In this document: positions 8,801-16,492 of the stretch, in pieces
How the letters are laid out: each line of letters begins with the position of its first letter
Position numbering within the stretch: the stretch's first letter is position 1
Source: Vicinamibacteria bacterium
Lineage (GTDB): Bacteria; Acidobacteriota; Vicinamibacteria; Fen-336; JAGNNV01
Assembly (NCBI GenBank): GCA_019694155.1
Contig: JAIBCN010000080.1
Coordinates: 1 to 35,489 of the forward strand
Reading direction: 5' to 3'
DNA length: 35,489 nt
Made by a program: the position numbers and the translations under genes
Notes under the pieces: model-generated
Seen by the model: only the letters and a program-made list of their open reading frames with translations
Databases searched by the model: none
Told to the model about the DNA's origin: nothing

Positions 8801-9121
8801 CCGGCCTGGCGCGGCTCGGCCTCTTTCAACTGGAGCCGGGGCCGTCTGAGCGCGAACTGGTTCAGCAATTACATCGGCAAGTTCTATTCGACGGGCCTCA
8901 CCTATGCCGCGGGCGGCTTCTACGACGTGCCCGCCACGACGTTCCACAACCTTTCATTCGCGTACGAATTCCGCGGGAGCGGCCTCACCGGGCTGCGGCT
9001 GCGCGCCGGGGTTCGGAACCTCCTCAACACGACCCCGCCCCTTTCCCCGGGCGGATACGTGGCGGCGGCCTACAACCCCGACCCGCGTTACTGGTTCGTC
9101 AGCGTGCGAAAGACCTTCTGA
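5813..9121 (+). CDS. TonB-dependent outer membrane receptor with carboxypeptidase-regulatory-like domain
   Basis: A 1102-residue outer membrane receptor. The GTG at 5813 was chosen because GAGGAAAGGA lies about 8 nt upstream and the next codons make a signal peptide (residues 1-30, ending GALA before QG). The frame is open further upstream, but that part encodes a repeat and a methyltransferase remnant. Domains: a CarboxypepD_reg-like beta sandwich (about 37-105, GTISGRLTDPDNLTLPGVAV), a TonB-box-like TEVVNVVG, a plug domain (about 115-250, with ISLRNLGAGNTLVLLNGRR and VEVLRDGASAIYGADAVAGVIN), and a large beta barrel ending in VSVRKTF with the terminal Phe expected for BAM insertion. It would import a large or scarce substrate using TonB energy. 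It is followed after 22 bp by a secreted gamma-glutamyltransferase, so peptide or glutathione-like substrates are possible. The real ligand is unknown. Confidence 0.92.
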   Translation: MKLHFGPLFASIRRLVVCLATLSLTTGALAQGSAVGTISGRLTDPDNLTLPGVAVTLTSPALPGPRTTTSSAKGEYSFDSLPPGDYALSFELQGFSPARRQVVVKASKEPVILSLKMELAAMTEVVNVVGSQIEGAKVTASLPVSVISVEQIQAVTAGSGDELFRTLPQAGNVTFNSNFIPTSSNSARGDVNSISLRNLGAGNTLVLLNGRRTVVHPTTQAESLVPVFTYNTNAIPVAGLKRVEVLRDGASAIYGADAVAGVINTVLENHYTGGSVEAQFGPSEGTSKREGRLTGIYGRGILKDRGHFTIFGSAERRSALLDSDQDFTRYADKRPLFAGTEFENATSLDGRSVTSAWGVFQVLSTTSAIRSNNVAVTGATGLFHIAPQGNPTCGVVLSPGLCLDSGAQNVTNDRNLRLESASFKTSTIPKVARYNLFSTFTYNFSDNVNFFSELGYYNADSHGTTTSPGVSTATTVTIPATGYYNPFGAAVLPNGQPNPNRLPGLSIPASGLPVQINTYGLVDFGATPVTVKNEQFRLLGGLKGKARGFSWESAMLYSRATVDDQSFAVSATKLQQALSLTTPDAYNPFNGGTLTDPSYGDATPSSASAIAAIGVPILRASKTALALWDLKISRPDLFSIPGGGVGLAMGVEARHEDYRDNRDSRIDGTSGYTDAVTGVSFPSDILGTSTSPDVAGKRTVASGYAELAVPLVSPEMKFPLINRLDIQLAGRAEHYSDFGNVAKPKVGGALDIVPGLRLRGSWSQGFRAPNLEQINVTQVSRSNNRQDYIYCEADLRARRITSFNACSRSRATQAIRSGNPNLEPETSDSLSYGVVLEPRFIPDRLGRLTLTADVWRINQKGIIGVFGEGNAVILDYFLRVTGSSNPKVHRAAPSPDDIAAFAGTGIEPVGVVTSVDDQYVNQLPQQAKGTDVGAIYRLNTERFGNFDLNVDVSYLHTLYQSPSPAIQTLLDARAAGKINAGTVITGASELVGQNGTPAWRGSASFNWSRGRLSANWFSNYIGKFYSTGLTYAAGGFYDVPATTFHNLSFAYEFRGSGLTGLRLRAGVRNLLNTTPPLSPGGYVAAAYNPDPRYWFVSVRKTF

Positions 9122-9143
9122 AGGCCGTTCCAAGGAGCCGTCC

Positions 9144-10880
9144 ATGATGAACATGAAGCGCATTGTTCCCGCCTGGGCGCTCGTCTTCGCGCTGGCCTCT
9201 TCGCGGATCTGGGCGCAGGAGGAGCTCCCGCCCCCGCAGGCCACGACGGGCGGCGACCTGATCGGCTACAACTCGATCCACCACCCGACCATCGGACGCG
9301 ACGGCATGGTGGTGTCCCAGAACAAGGTCGCCGCGCGTATCGGGGCCGACATCCTGCGCCGCGGCGGGAACGCGGTCGATGCCACGGTCGCGGTGGCGAT
9401 CGCCGAAACCCTGACCCTGCCGCGCGCCGGCAACATCGGCGGCGGCGGCTACATGCTCGTCTACAACGCCAGGGACAAGTCCACGACCGCGATCGAGTAC
9501 TACGGCCAGGCTCCCCTGGGAGTGACTCCCAGCCTCCTGCTCGGGCCTGAAGGCAAGCTCGACCGGAGCAAGGTTCTCTCCTTCAAGGGCGTCACCGTGC
9601 CCGGCACGATCGCCGGGCTTTATGAAGCGCACAAGCGCTTTGGCCGGATGCCCTGGGGCAAGCTCATGGAACCCACCATCGAGCTCGCGAAGAAGGGACT
9701 CGTCATGAGCGACGACGAGTCGATCGCCCTGTCAGCCCGCAAGGCGCAGATGGCGAAGGACCCGGGTGGCGGCGCCTCGAAGCTCTACTTCAAGGCGGAC
9801 GGCTCGCCCTACGAGCCCGGAGACGTCTTCAAGAACCCCGAACTCGCCTGGACCCTGAAGCAGATCAAGGACCACGGCGCCGACGGCTTCTACAAGGGCC
9901 CGGTGGCCGAGAAGATCGTCGCCGCGATGAAGGCGAACGGCGGCATCATCACGATGGAGGATCTGGCTTCGTACAAGGCGAACGTGCTGGAGCCGATCTG
10001 GTCGAGCTATCGCGGATACCGGATCGCGTACATGCCTCCCACCTCGGCCGCATCGAGTGTCGCGGAGGCGATGAACATCATCGAGCAGTTCCCGATGGAG
10101 TCCTATGGGCAGGGCAGCGTGGCCGCCATGCACCTCATCGCTGAAGCGCTGAAGATCGTCACCGTCGACCGGCGTTACTCGGGAGGCACGCCCCAGTGGC
10201 ACACGCCCGCCCGCGGCATGGCGAACAAGGACTTCGCGAAGGAACGCGCGGCCCTCATTTCGATGGACCGGTCGCTCGACGCGAAGAGCCTTCCCCCCCT
10301 CGACCCCACGCCCTACGAGAGCCGGGATACCACTCACCTCGCGATCGCCGACCGGGACGGCAACCTCGTCTCCAACACCTACACGCTCTCGGACTCTTTC
10401 GGCGCGCATGTGGTGGCGCCGGGCACGGGCTTTCTGTTGAACAACTCGATGGGCAACTTCGACTGGGGTGGCGGGCAGAGTCTCGGCAACAAGATCGAGC
10501 CGGGAAAGCGCGCGCAGTCGACCATCTCGCCCGTCATCGTCTTCAAGGACGACAAGCCCTGGGTCGCCACCGGCACTCCGGGCGGGGGCACCATCATCGC
10601 GACCATGGTCCAGATGCTGAGCAACCTGATCGATTTCAAGCTGAATATCGCCGAGGCCGCCGAACGGCCGCGGGTGTATCAGGCCGGCACCGACGGCCCG
10701 CTGCAGGTCGAGGAGTCGATCCCGGTCGACCTCGTCGCGGGTCTCACGGCCAAGGGCCACAAGGTGACGCGTTCGCTGATTCTCGGGAGTACCCAGTCGA
10801 TCATGATCGGCCCGGACGGCCTCTTCTATGGCGCCGCCGATACGCGTCGCCCCGACGCCGAGGCCGTCCCCGTCAGGTAG
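9144..10880 (+). CDS. ggt: Gamma-glutamyltransferase, secreted
   Basis: A 578-residue Ntn-hydrolase precursor. AAGGAG lies 6 nt before the ATG, and a signal peptide runs to about residue 24 (ALASSRIWA). The large-subunit region has GGNAVDATVAVAIAETLTLPRAGNIGGGGYMLVYN. Autocleavage is expected before Thr396 in DTTHLAIADRDGNLVSNTYTLSDSFG, which would be the nucleophile of the small subunit, and TPGGGTIIATMVQ is the substrate-loop signature. The enzyme removes or transfers gamma-glutamyl groups from glutathione and related peptides in the periplasm. It is probably co-transcribed with the TonB receptor 22 bp upstream. Length and motifs are those of a normal active enzyme. Confidence 0.95.
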   Translation: MMNMKRIVPAWALVFALASSRIWAQEELPPPQATTGGDLIGYNSIHHPTIGRDGMVVSQNKVAARIGADILRRGGNAVDATVAVAIAETLTLPRAGNIGGGGYMLVYNARDKSTTAIEYYGQAPLGVTPSLLLGPEGKLDRSKVLSFKGVTVPGTIAGLYEAHKRFGRMPWGKLMEPTIELAKKGLVMSDDESIALSARKAQMAKDPGGGASKLYFKADGSPYEPGDVFKNPELAWTLKQIKDHGADGFYKGPVAEKIVAAMKANGGIITMEDLASYKANVLEPIWSSYRGYRIAYMPPTSAASSVAEAMNIIEQFPMESYGQGSVAAMHLIAEALKIVTVDRRYSGGTPQWHTPARGMANKDFAKERAALISMDRSLDAKSLPPLDPTPYESRDTTHLAIADRDGNLVSNTYTLSDSFGAHVVAPGTGFLLNNSMGNFDWGGGQSLGNKIEPGKRAQSTISPVIVFKDDKPWVATGTPGGGTIIATMVQMLSNLIDFKLNIAEAAERPRVYQAGTDGPLQVEESIPVDLVAGLTAKGHKVTRSLILGSTQSIMIGPDGLFYGAADTRRPDAEAVPVR

Positions 10881-10930
10881 CCCGTTCGTGTTCCGTGTCG
10901 ACCCGGACAGCCCTCCGATAGGATGCGGAG

Positions 10931-11287
10931 ATGGCTGAAGATGCTGGAGGAGAAACGAAAGCGCGGTTGCGCGCCGACTTGCTGGCTGCGATGAAGGAGA
11001 AGCGCACGGTCGAAGCAAAGGTTCTTCGAACCCTTGTCGCGGCGATCGACAACGCAGAGGCGCCAGAGGCGCATCCCGGGGAGACGGCGATGACCCACCA
11101 TCACTTTCATTCCGGATCGGCGGAACTCGAGCGGCTGCTCCTGAGCCGGTCTCGAGTTCGAGACGTCCTGCTCGCAGAGGTCCTCGAGCGGGAGCGTGCG
11201 GCCGCGGAGATGGAACGCTTGAAGGAGAGGGGTCGCGCCGAAGCCTTGCGCGCAGAGGCCCTCCTGGCAAGGCGCTACCTGGTGTGA
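10931..11287 (+). CDS. GatB/YqeY-domain protein, short form
   Basis: A 118-residue protein related to the YqeY family, the tRNA-binding tail domain of the GatB amidotransferase subunit found as a stand-alone protein. Recognisable parts are the first helical hairpin (KARLRADLLAAMKEKRTVEAKVLRTLVAAIDNAEA) and VRDVLLAEVLERERAAAEMERLKERGRAEALRAEALLARRYL. The middle (ETAMTHHHFHSG) is shorter and more His-rich than in the usual protein of about 148 residues. It is cytoplasmic with no signal peptide. It lies 50 bp after the ggt gene, with a weak ribosome site. The function of stand-alone YqeY proteins is not well settled. From 11288 to 11398 I see nothing. Confidence 0.75.
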   Translation: MAEDAGGETKARLRADLLAAMKEKRTVEAKVLRTLVAAIDNAEAPEAHPGETAMTHHHFHSGSAELERLLLSRSRVRDVLLAEVLERERAAAEMERLKERGRAEALRAEALLARRYLV

Positions 11288-11398
11288 TCGGGCATCTCCG
11301 CTCGCCCCTACCGATGGTCACCCACAATCCCGGACCGCGGGGTGGACCCAGCGCAAACCGCAGGTCGACGAAGCGAAAGCGCGTGAAGGAGTGGGCGT

Positions 11399-11959
11399 TC
11401 AGGGCGTCGCCGGTGTGCCCCGCCGGATGTAGGCGGCGATAGAGTCGCGCCATTGGCCAATCATGGCCTCGAAGCGCTCAGCCGTCATCTCGGCGATGAG
11501 CGCGTCGCCCTCGGGGCTGAGGCCGGTGTATTCGTAGCGCACGGTCACGCGCGTGTCCTTCTTTCCAGCCGCGGCGCATTCGACATGGATGCGGGTGGCA
11601 CGAAGGTCAGCGATGACGTTGCGGTACTCGATCAGCCGGGGCGGTTCGTGGCGGCTCACTGACCAGACCGATTGAATGGAGCCCCGCCCATGCGGATGCG
11701 GGGCTTCGACGGTAAACACGGTGCCGTCGCGCAGGGGCAGGTCGCCTGCCGCGGGGAAGACCGGATTCCACCCCTCCGCCCAGTTCTTCTCGCCCAAAGG
11801 TGTGAAGAGAACGAACGCTGCGGCCGGCGGCAGGTTCACGGTGAACGAGTGTTCCCGCGTGACCTTGAGGTGCGCGCCGGGCCCGGGGGCGTGCGGGGCG
11901 GGGTGGCCGGTGGCGGTCATGGCAGAGACGAGGGCGAGGCCGCTGAAGAGCGCCTTCAT
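11399..11959 (-). CDS. SRPBCC-like protein with signal peptide
   Basis: A 186-residue protein with a predicted signal peptide (about residues 1-20, MKALFSGLALVSAMTATGHP) and a polyketide-cyclase/SRPBCC-type body. The body has HSFTVNLPPAAAFVLFTPLGEKNWAEGWNPVFP near the start, GRGSIQSVWSVSRHEPPRLIEYRNV in the middle, and a long C-terminal helix (DALIAEMTAERFEAMIGQWRDSIAAYIRR). It would bind a hydrophobic ligand outside the cytoplasm; the ligand is unknown. Its ATG overlaps the stop of the ribbon-helix-helix gene, so the two are translated together. Its end is unusually Pro/His-rich for the family. Confidence 0.8.
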   Translation of the reverse strand: MKALFSGLALVSAMTATGHPAPHAPGPGAHLKVTREHSFTVNLPPAAAFVLFTPLGEKNWAEGWNPVFPAAGDLPLRDGTVFTVEAPHPHGRGSIQSVWSVSRHEPPRLIEYRNVIADLRATRIHVECAAAGKKDTRVTVRYEYTGLSPEGDALIAEMTAERFEAMIGQWRDSIAAYIRRGTPATP

Positions 11960-12249
11960 CGGCGGGCGGGCTCCTGCTCGACGAGCTTGTGGCTGTCGGC
12001 CGCGGTCAGGTCCAGGTGATAGACCTCCCGGAGCATCTTGACGCGCTTAAGGGTGGTCTCGCCGAACGGCGTCTTGTTCTCGAAGACGTGAAGGCAGATG
12101 CCCTCGAGGAGGTCGCCGAGGTACATGTCGTGATACTCCGCGACGCCTTTGAGGACCTTGAGGATGCGCTTCTCCATGCGGATGCCGGTCTGGATGCGCT
12201 CAACGGTCTTTGGGCGCGCGGGCGGGGCGGGTCTGTGGATCTGGCTCAT
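11956..12249 (-). CDS. Ribbon-helix-helix-like small regulator
   Basis: A 97-residue protein. Residues about 15-55 fit a ribbon-helix-helix pattern: a strand (ERIQTGIRMEK), then helices RILKVLKGVAEYHDM and LGDLLEGICLHVFEN. A C-terminal part follows (KRVKMLREVYHLDLTAADSHKLVE). Such proteins bind DNA as dimers and often repress their own promoter. The ATG at 12249 is chosen because an A/T-rich -10 lies just upstream. The stop overlaps the start of the secreted SRPBCC gene, forming a two-gene operon. DNA binding is inferred from the fold pattern; the C-terminal half is not one I can name. Confidence 0.65.
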   Translation of the reverse strand: MSQIHRPAPPARPKTVERIQTGIRMEKRILKVLKGVAEYHDMYLGDLLEGICLHVFENKTPFGETTLKRVKMLREVYHLDLTAADSHKLVEQEPARR

Positions 12250-12250
12250 C

Positions 12251-12285
12251 GTGTATATATATACCCAGGTACCAATACACCGCAA
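12251..12285 (-). promoter_or_regulatory. A/T-rich promoter and operator of the ribbon-helix-helix operon
   Basis: In a GC-rich setting there is a perfect palindrome GTATATATATAC (12253-12264). It is nested in a wider inverted repeat GTGTAT (12251-12256) / ATACAC (12275-12280). On the minus strand TTGCGG (12285-12280) and TATATA registers within 12263-12254 form a promoter with a 16-20 bp spacer. One register places the -10 six nt before the ATG, so the transcript may be leaderless. The symmetry suggests autoregulation by the encoded regulator. The remaining gap to 12449 is otherwise featureless except for a -35-like TTGACA. Confidence 0.5.
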
Positions 12286-12410
12286 GCTCGAAGTGCTCTG
12301 CATCCCGGCGGGGGCCAAGCGCCGTCCACTTCCGGGCCGCGATCGCGAAGAGCCAACGACACAAGGGGCAATGGGCGGTACGGGCGGGTTCGGCGCTGCG
12401 CTGTGACACG

Positions 12411-12440
12411 TTGACAAGGGTTGGAGACGCGTGATCCGAT
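12411..12440 (+). promoter_or_regulatory. Candidate promoter of the membrane glycosyltransferase gene
   Basis: A perfect -35 consensus TTGACA (12411-12416) is followed after 18 bp by TCCGAT (12435-12440), a poor -10 (three of six). The ATG at 12450 lies 9 nt further on and has no Shine-Dalgarno sequence, so a leaderless or nearly leaderless message would fit. The call is weak because of the poor -10. Confidence 0.25.
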
Positions 12441-12449
12441 CGCGGGCGC

Positions 12450-14348
12450 ATGACCCGCGAAGCACCACCACCAGCGCCGGCCGACAAGTCGCGAGCGTTG
12501 TTCTGGACGCTCCTGGCCGGCGCCCTCGTGGCTTCCGCCTTCGTCCGGTTCTCCGGTATCTCGTGGGGCCTCCGGCATCCCGTGCATCGCGACGAGCAGG
12601 ACTTCGTCACCCGCGTCGTGGCGATGGTGCTGGCCGGCGACTTCGACCACCGCTGGTACCAGTATCCGGGGCTCTTTCTCTACATGCTGGGTGCGGGTGT
12701 CGCCGCCCTCGGCCCGGAGCGCGCGGCTGGCCCCGATGCGTACTGGATCAGTCGTGCCATCGTCGCCTCGTTCGGCGTTCTGAATACGGGCCTGCTCTTC
12801 GTCGTCGGCAACCGCCTCATCGGCGTGTGGGGCGGGTTCGCGGCGGCGCTGCTGCTCGGGCTTTCGCCGATCGACGTGGACGCGTTCCATCAGGTGCGCG
12901 CGGACGTCGTGGTTCAGACGCTCGGCATCCTCATGATTCCCGCATTCCGCCGCCTCGGCCCCGATCTGCGTGGCGACCGGCGAATGGGCGTCCTCATCGG
13001 CCTCGCCACCGCCGTGAAGTTCACCGGACTCCTGCTCGTCCCCTCGTACCTCTACGCCCGCTTCCTGGCCGGGGCCCGCTGGTTCCAGGGCTACGTGATC
13101 GCGGGGGCGCTGACCATCGTCATCACACTCGCCTGCACGCCGTACGCCATCATTCACTTCAATCGCTACTTCTCCCCGACCGAATACAACGGCGTGCTCG
13201 GCGGTCCATCGACCTACTATCAGGACGCATCGCACTTCGGCGAACACGTCACCTTCTTTCTCACGAACCAGCATCGGAGCTGGGGCATGCTCGCCACCCT
13301 GCTCTTCGTCGTGGGCCTCGGTCTCTGCCTGCGCGAGTCGTGGCGCGCGTGGTCTCCGCCTCTCGTCCATCTCGGCACGACCGTCGTGGCTATGTCCGCG
13401 GCCGCGATGATCTTCCCCCGCCACATGGCGCCCGCGATGGGGGTCGTCTACCTGATGGCGGCGGCGCCGCTCCAACGGGTGTTCGGGTGGAATCGCCTCG
13501 CCGCGGTCCTGCTCACGGTGGCGGCCGTCGCCCCCTCGGCGCGCACCTCATACGCCGAGGTCACGTGGTTCGTCGGTCCCCGCGCCGAGGACAAGGCGCT
13601 CGATTGGATTCAGACGAACGTTCCGCAGGGGGCTCGGATTCTCGAAACGCGGCCCGGCACCACCATCGGCGGTCACCCCGGGGCGATGATCGGCATCGAC
13701 ACGCGCCGTTACGAGCTGCTGTTCCTGCGCACTGACGTGGACCGCGTCGGCCCTCGCCTTGGCCTCCTGGCGCCTCACATGGACCTCGTCGTCACCGACA
13801 CCGAGAATCGCCGCTGGATGGGGGGGCTGACGACGGTCTATGAGGCCACGGGTCCGCATGGCAGCGTCGTCATCAAGCTGCAGCGCCCCATCGAAGAACC
13901 GGCGCGCACATTCACTCGCGGCGACCTCGCGTCCGCGCGGCTTTCCGCCTCCGAAAACCTCCCGGACCTCGAGCGCCTGCGTGACGGCGACGCCTCGACC
14001 GCGTGGTCCACGGCGGGGCCGATGGTGGGGACCGAGTGGCTGGAATTGACCTTCGACACGCCTCGGAACGTGGCGAGCGTGGAGGTGGTGTTGAACGCGC
14101 CGCCTTTGCGCCACGCGCCGGAGCTGCAGGTGTTAACGAGCGTGGATGGAAAAACCTTTGAAGCCGTGCGGACGGTCGAAGCGCGAGCGCCGGTCGGAGA
14201 GCAGCCGGCCGCGGGTCGCCGGATGAGTCAGGAAGTCGTCCTCGAACCGCGCCTGGTGCGGGGCGTCCGTGTCGCGCAACTCGGAAGACGTCAGGAACCA
14301 TGGAGGGTGGCGGAGCTGATCGTCTACGAGCAACGGCCGCCTTCGTAG
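12450..14348 (+). CDS. Polytopic GT39/ArnT-like glycosyltransferase with C-terminal discoidin-like domain
   Basis: A 632-residue inner membrane protein. The N-terminal half (about 15-375) has many hydrophobic helices. After the first one comes a periplasmic loop with HPVHRDEQDFV, whose acidic D48/E49 pair sits where GT-C (PMT/ArnT type) glycosyltransferases have the catalytic carboxylate. WYQYPGLFLYMLG, AFHQVRADVVVQTLGILM and GVLIGLATAVKFTGLLL are family-like segments. A soluble region follows. The last 140 residues (from about 495) look like an F5/8 type C (discoidin) sugar-binding domain: LRDGDASTAWST, EWLELTFDTPRNVASVEVVL, ELQVLTSVDGKTF. It would transfer a sugar from a polyprenyl-phosphate donor outside the membrane. 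Donor and acceptor are unknown. Confidence 0.85.
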   Translation: MTREAPPPAPADKSRALFWTLLAGALVASAFVRFSGISWGLRHPVHRDEQDFVTRVVAMVLAGDFDHRWYQYPGLFLYMLGAGVAALGPERAAGPDAYWISRAIVASFGVLNTGLLFVVGNRLIGVWGGFAAALLLGLSPIDVDAFHQVRADVVVQTLGILMIPAFRRLGPDLRGDRRMGVLIGLATAVKFTGLLLVPSYLYARFLAGARWFQGYVIAGALTIVITLACTPYAIIHFNRYFSPTEYNGVLGGPSTYYQDASHFGEHVTFFLTNQHRSWGMLATLLFVVGLGLCLRESWRAWSPPLVHLGTTVVAMSAAAMIFPRHMAPAMGVVYLMAAAPLQRVFGWNRLAAVLLTVAAVAPSARTSYAEVTWFVGPRAEDKALDWIQTNVPQGARILETRPGTTIGGHPGAMIGIDTRRYELLFLRTDVDRVGPRLGLLAPHMDLVVTDTENRRWMGGLTTVYEATGPHGSVVIKLQRPIEEPARTFTRGDLASARLSASENLPDLERLRDGDASTAWSTAGPMVGTEWLELTFDTPRNVASVEVVLNAPPLRHAPELQVLTSVDGKTFEAVRTVEARAPVGEQPAAGRRMSQEVVLEPRLVRGVRVAQLGRRQEPWRVAELIVYEQRPPS

Positions 14349-14422
14349 TCCTCCCTCGCGCTGCCAGACACCCCGGTGAAGGAGCAAGACCCACGACGAG
14401 CGTCGCGGACTAACATCACGAC

Positions 14423-15652
14423 ATGCTGAGTTGCATCCTCTGTGCTGCCATGCTCCTTCAGGCGGGCGCCGCCTCGCCGACCCCGCGCCCGGCGAATCAG
14501 ACGCCACCCACGTTCGCGGTGGGAACTGCGCAGGTCCTGGTCGACTTCGTGGTGACGGGAAAGGACGGCGCCGCGGTGGCCGGCCTCTCCGAGAAGGACT
14601 TCAAAGTCAGCGAAGACGGGAAGGAACGGAAGATCGTGTCGTTCCTCGCGTTCGGAGGCGGGTCGAAGGTCGGTCCGGCCGACGCCGCGGAGGCGACCTC
14701 TTCTGAGGATCCTGCTCCCCTGACCGGCACGATCAGCGTCCTCTTCGTCGACGACGCCCGCCTGACTCCGGCCCAGGTGTTTCAATTGCGGCCCGCGCTC
14801 AAGAACCTGATCAACGCGATGGCCGACCGGCAGGCCGCGCTCGTTCTCATTGCGCCGACCTCGAAGGTGTCGGTCGCGCGCCCGCTGATCGATGGACGAG
14901 GCGAGTTTCTGGCCGCGGTCGATCGCATCAATGGCGGACGCACCGAAGGAGTCAACAAGTTCCCGATCTCCGACGCCGAGGCCTTTGCGGCCGAGCGAGG
15001 GGACACCGCGATGCTTGATCGCCTGATCGCGCGGTTCGTCTCCCTCAATTCGGCGCCGTCGGATCGAATGGACCCCGATCTCGGCGTCGGTCCCACCCGC
15101 AACCGCGCGGCCGAGGTGGCGCGGGAGGCGCGGAGGTTTCGCGACGAGGCGTACGCAACCATGGCGAGGTCGCTGGTGTGGCTCGGGCGTCAGCCGGGCC
15201 GTCACAGCCTCCTCATGGTCTCCGGCGGCTACGCGCGCGACCCCGAAGACGATCGCCAGCGCGAACTGGTGACGCTTTCCCTGCGCGCGAACGCGCCGAT
15301 CCACTTCATCGACGCGCGGGGCCTGATCGGGGGCACGTTGTTCCAGGGCGTCGAGTACGGACCGCCCATCGACGCCGCCGCGGGTGAAAGCCTGTTCGCG
15401 GTCTCGGATGCCGCGGAAGCGTCATCGACCCTGTCGGACAGCACGGGAGGGCTGGCGATCCGCAACTCGAACGACCTGACCCGCGCGCTGAGCCGCCTCT
15501 TCGATACCATGACCACGTACTACCTCATCGGCTACGAGCCTCCGGAGCACAGCAAGCCGGGCTTTCGGAGCATCAAGGTGGAGGCTCGCGTGAGCGGCCT
15601 TCACATCCTCGCCCGGCGCGGTTATTTCGACGAGACCGGCGCCGCCCGATAG
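14423..15652 (+). CDS. VWFA-related acidobacterial-type secreted protein
   Basis: A 409-residue exported protein of the acidobacterial VWFA-related domain family. It has a signal peptide (MLSCILCAAMLLQAGA), the domain opening VQVLVDFVVTGKDG-like (here QVLVDFVVTGKDGAAVAGLSEKDFKVSEDGKERKIVSF), ISVLFVDDARLTPAQ in place of the metal-site strand, and the family ending TYYLIGYEPPEHSKPGFRSIKVEARVSGLHILARRGYF. There is no DxSxS MIDAS motif. Members are abundant in acidobacterial genomes, but their role is not established. The ATG has TAACAT six nt upstream and no ribosome site nearby. It is convergent with the outer membrane protein gene at 15698. Confidence 0.9.
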   Translation: MLSCILCAAMLLQAGAASPTPRPANQTPPTFAVGTAQVLVDFVVTGKDGAAVAGLSEKDFKVSEDGKERKIVSFLAFGGGSKVGPADAAEATSSEDPAPLTGTISVLFVDDARLTPAQVFQLRPALKNLINAMADRQAALVLIAPTSKVSVARPLIDGRGEFLAAVDRINGGRTEGVNKFPISDAEAFAAERGDTAMLDRLIARFVSLNSAPSDRMDPDLGVGPTRNRAAEVAREARRFRDEAYATMARSLVWLGRQPGRHSLLMVSGGYARDPEDDRQRELVTLSLRANAPIHFIDARGLIGGTLFQGVEYGPPIDAAAGESLFAVSDAAEASSTLSDSTGGLAIRNSNDLTRALSRLFDTMTTYYLIGYEPPEHSKPGFRSIKVEARVSGLHILARRGYFDETGAAR

Positions 15653-15659
15653 GGGCCTG

Positions 15660-15697
15660 CGCCGGCCCGGTAGTACCGCGCCGGCTTGGAACGCCGG
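15660..15697. terminator. Possible hairpin between convergent genes
   Basis: Between two converging stop codons there are GC-rich inverted repeats, most clearly CCGGC (15681-15685) and GCCGG (15693-15697) around a 7-nt loop, with a further GCGCCGG block close by. There is no T-run, so intrinsic termination is doubtful. Confidence 0.25.
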
Positions 15698-16492
15698 TCA
15701 GAACCTCCCGCTCACGCGCAGGCTGAAGCTCGTGAGCTTGCCGTGCTCCGCCTCGGCTGCGGCGGAGAAGTGCCCCGCCTCGAAGGCGACACCGCCGAAG
15801 ACAACGGAGCCGGTCTCCACCGCGTCCTTGAGGTTGACGTCGTTTGAACGCTCCACGCCGAAGGAGGCATTGCTGGCCCCGCCGACGTAGGGGGCGAAGG
15901 AGCCGAGCCTGCGGCTGACCGAAACATCCAAGCTCGCATTTCCTGCCCACACTTCAGCCGGTCCGATGAGGGAGGCGAGGGTGGGACGAATCGCGATGCT
16001 CACCGGCCGGTTCGGCCCCTGGCGCATGAGCGCGATCTTCGCCTCCGCGCTCGCGACGCCCCAGTTCGAACCGGGATTGAGGCCGCCCGAGATCCCGACA
16101 TCGACCCGGTCGCTGACGCCCATTCGCGCCACGATGAGGGGGAGAACGATGGCATCGCCAAGATAGTGGTCGCGCGTGGGGTGGGACATCGTGTTGTTCC
16201 AGGCGCCCTTCGCATCGTCGATTCCGGTGCGCGCGAGCGAAAGGCCGACCTCAAACCTGCCCTTGCCGAGGGTCGTAGCGTCGGTCAGCTGGCGGGGGCG
16301 CAGGATGGAGCCGATCTCACCCGTGAACTCCTTGAACTCCCCTTGTGTGAGTTCGGGATGGAGGTCGAAAAAGCAGCTCTTGTACCGCGAGTCGACGTGG
16401 AGGATGGGGTCGGCGGGGCCTGCCGCGGCGGGCCGGGCCATGGTTGCGAGAGCGATGGCGGCGGCGCCGATGCGCAGAGATGTTCGCTTCAT
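15698..16492 (-). CDS. Putative outer membrane beta-barrel protein
   Basis: A 264-residue exported protein. The signal peptide (MKRTSLRIGAAAIALATMARPAAA) sets the start at 16492, where AGGAG lies about 11 nt upstream. A longer open frame exists but lacks a signal. The mature part alternates polar and hydrophobic residues in strand-like runs (GRFEVGLSLARTG, RVDVGISGGLNPGS, VSIAIRPTLASLIG, FSLRVSGRF) and ends in Phe, as beta-barrel outer membrane proteins do. I do not recognise a specific family, and a transport role is not shown. It follows an AraC regulator on the same strand after 216 bp. That gap contains no gene and probably holds this gene's promoter. Confidence 0.7.
   Translation of the reverse strand: MKRTSLRIGAAAIALATMARPAAAGPADPILHVDSRYKSCFFDLHPELTQGEFKEFTGEIGSILRPRQLTDATTLGKGRFEVGLSLARTGIDDAKGAWNNTMSHPTRDHYLGDAIVLPLIVARMGVSDRVDVGISGGLNPGSNWGVASAEAKIALMRQGPNRPVSIAIRPTLASLIGPAEVWAGNASLDVSVSRRLGSFAPYVGGASNASFGVERSNDVNLKDAVETGSVVFGGVAFEAGHFSAAAEAEHGKLTSFSLRVSGRF

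Noticed and set aside
6770..8947. A 725-codon minus-strand open frame inside the TonB receptor gene.
   Set aside because: Low-complexity composition typical of the antisense strand of GC-rich genes; the plus strand has clear receptor domains.
9732..11453. A 573-codon minus-strand open frame across ggt and the YqeY-like gene.
   Set aside because: It lies opposite two well-supported genes and shows no domain motifs.
12246..13735. Long frames on both strands overlapping the membrane glycosyltransferase.
   Set aside because: They are Arg/Gly/Pro-rich shadows; the 12450-14348 frame has membrane helices and family motifs.
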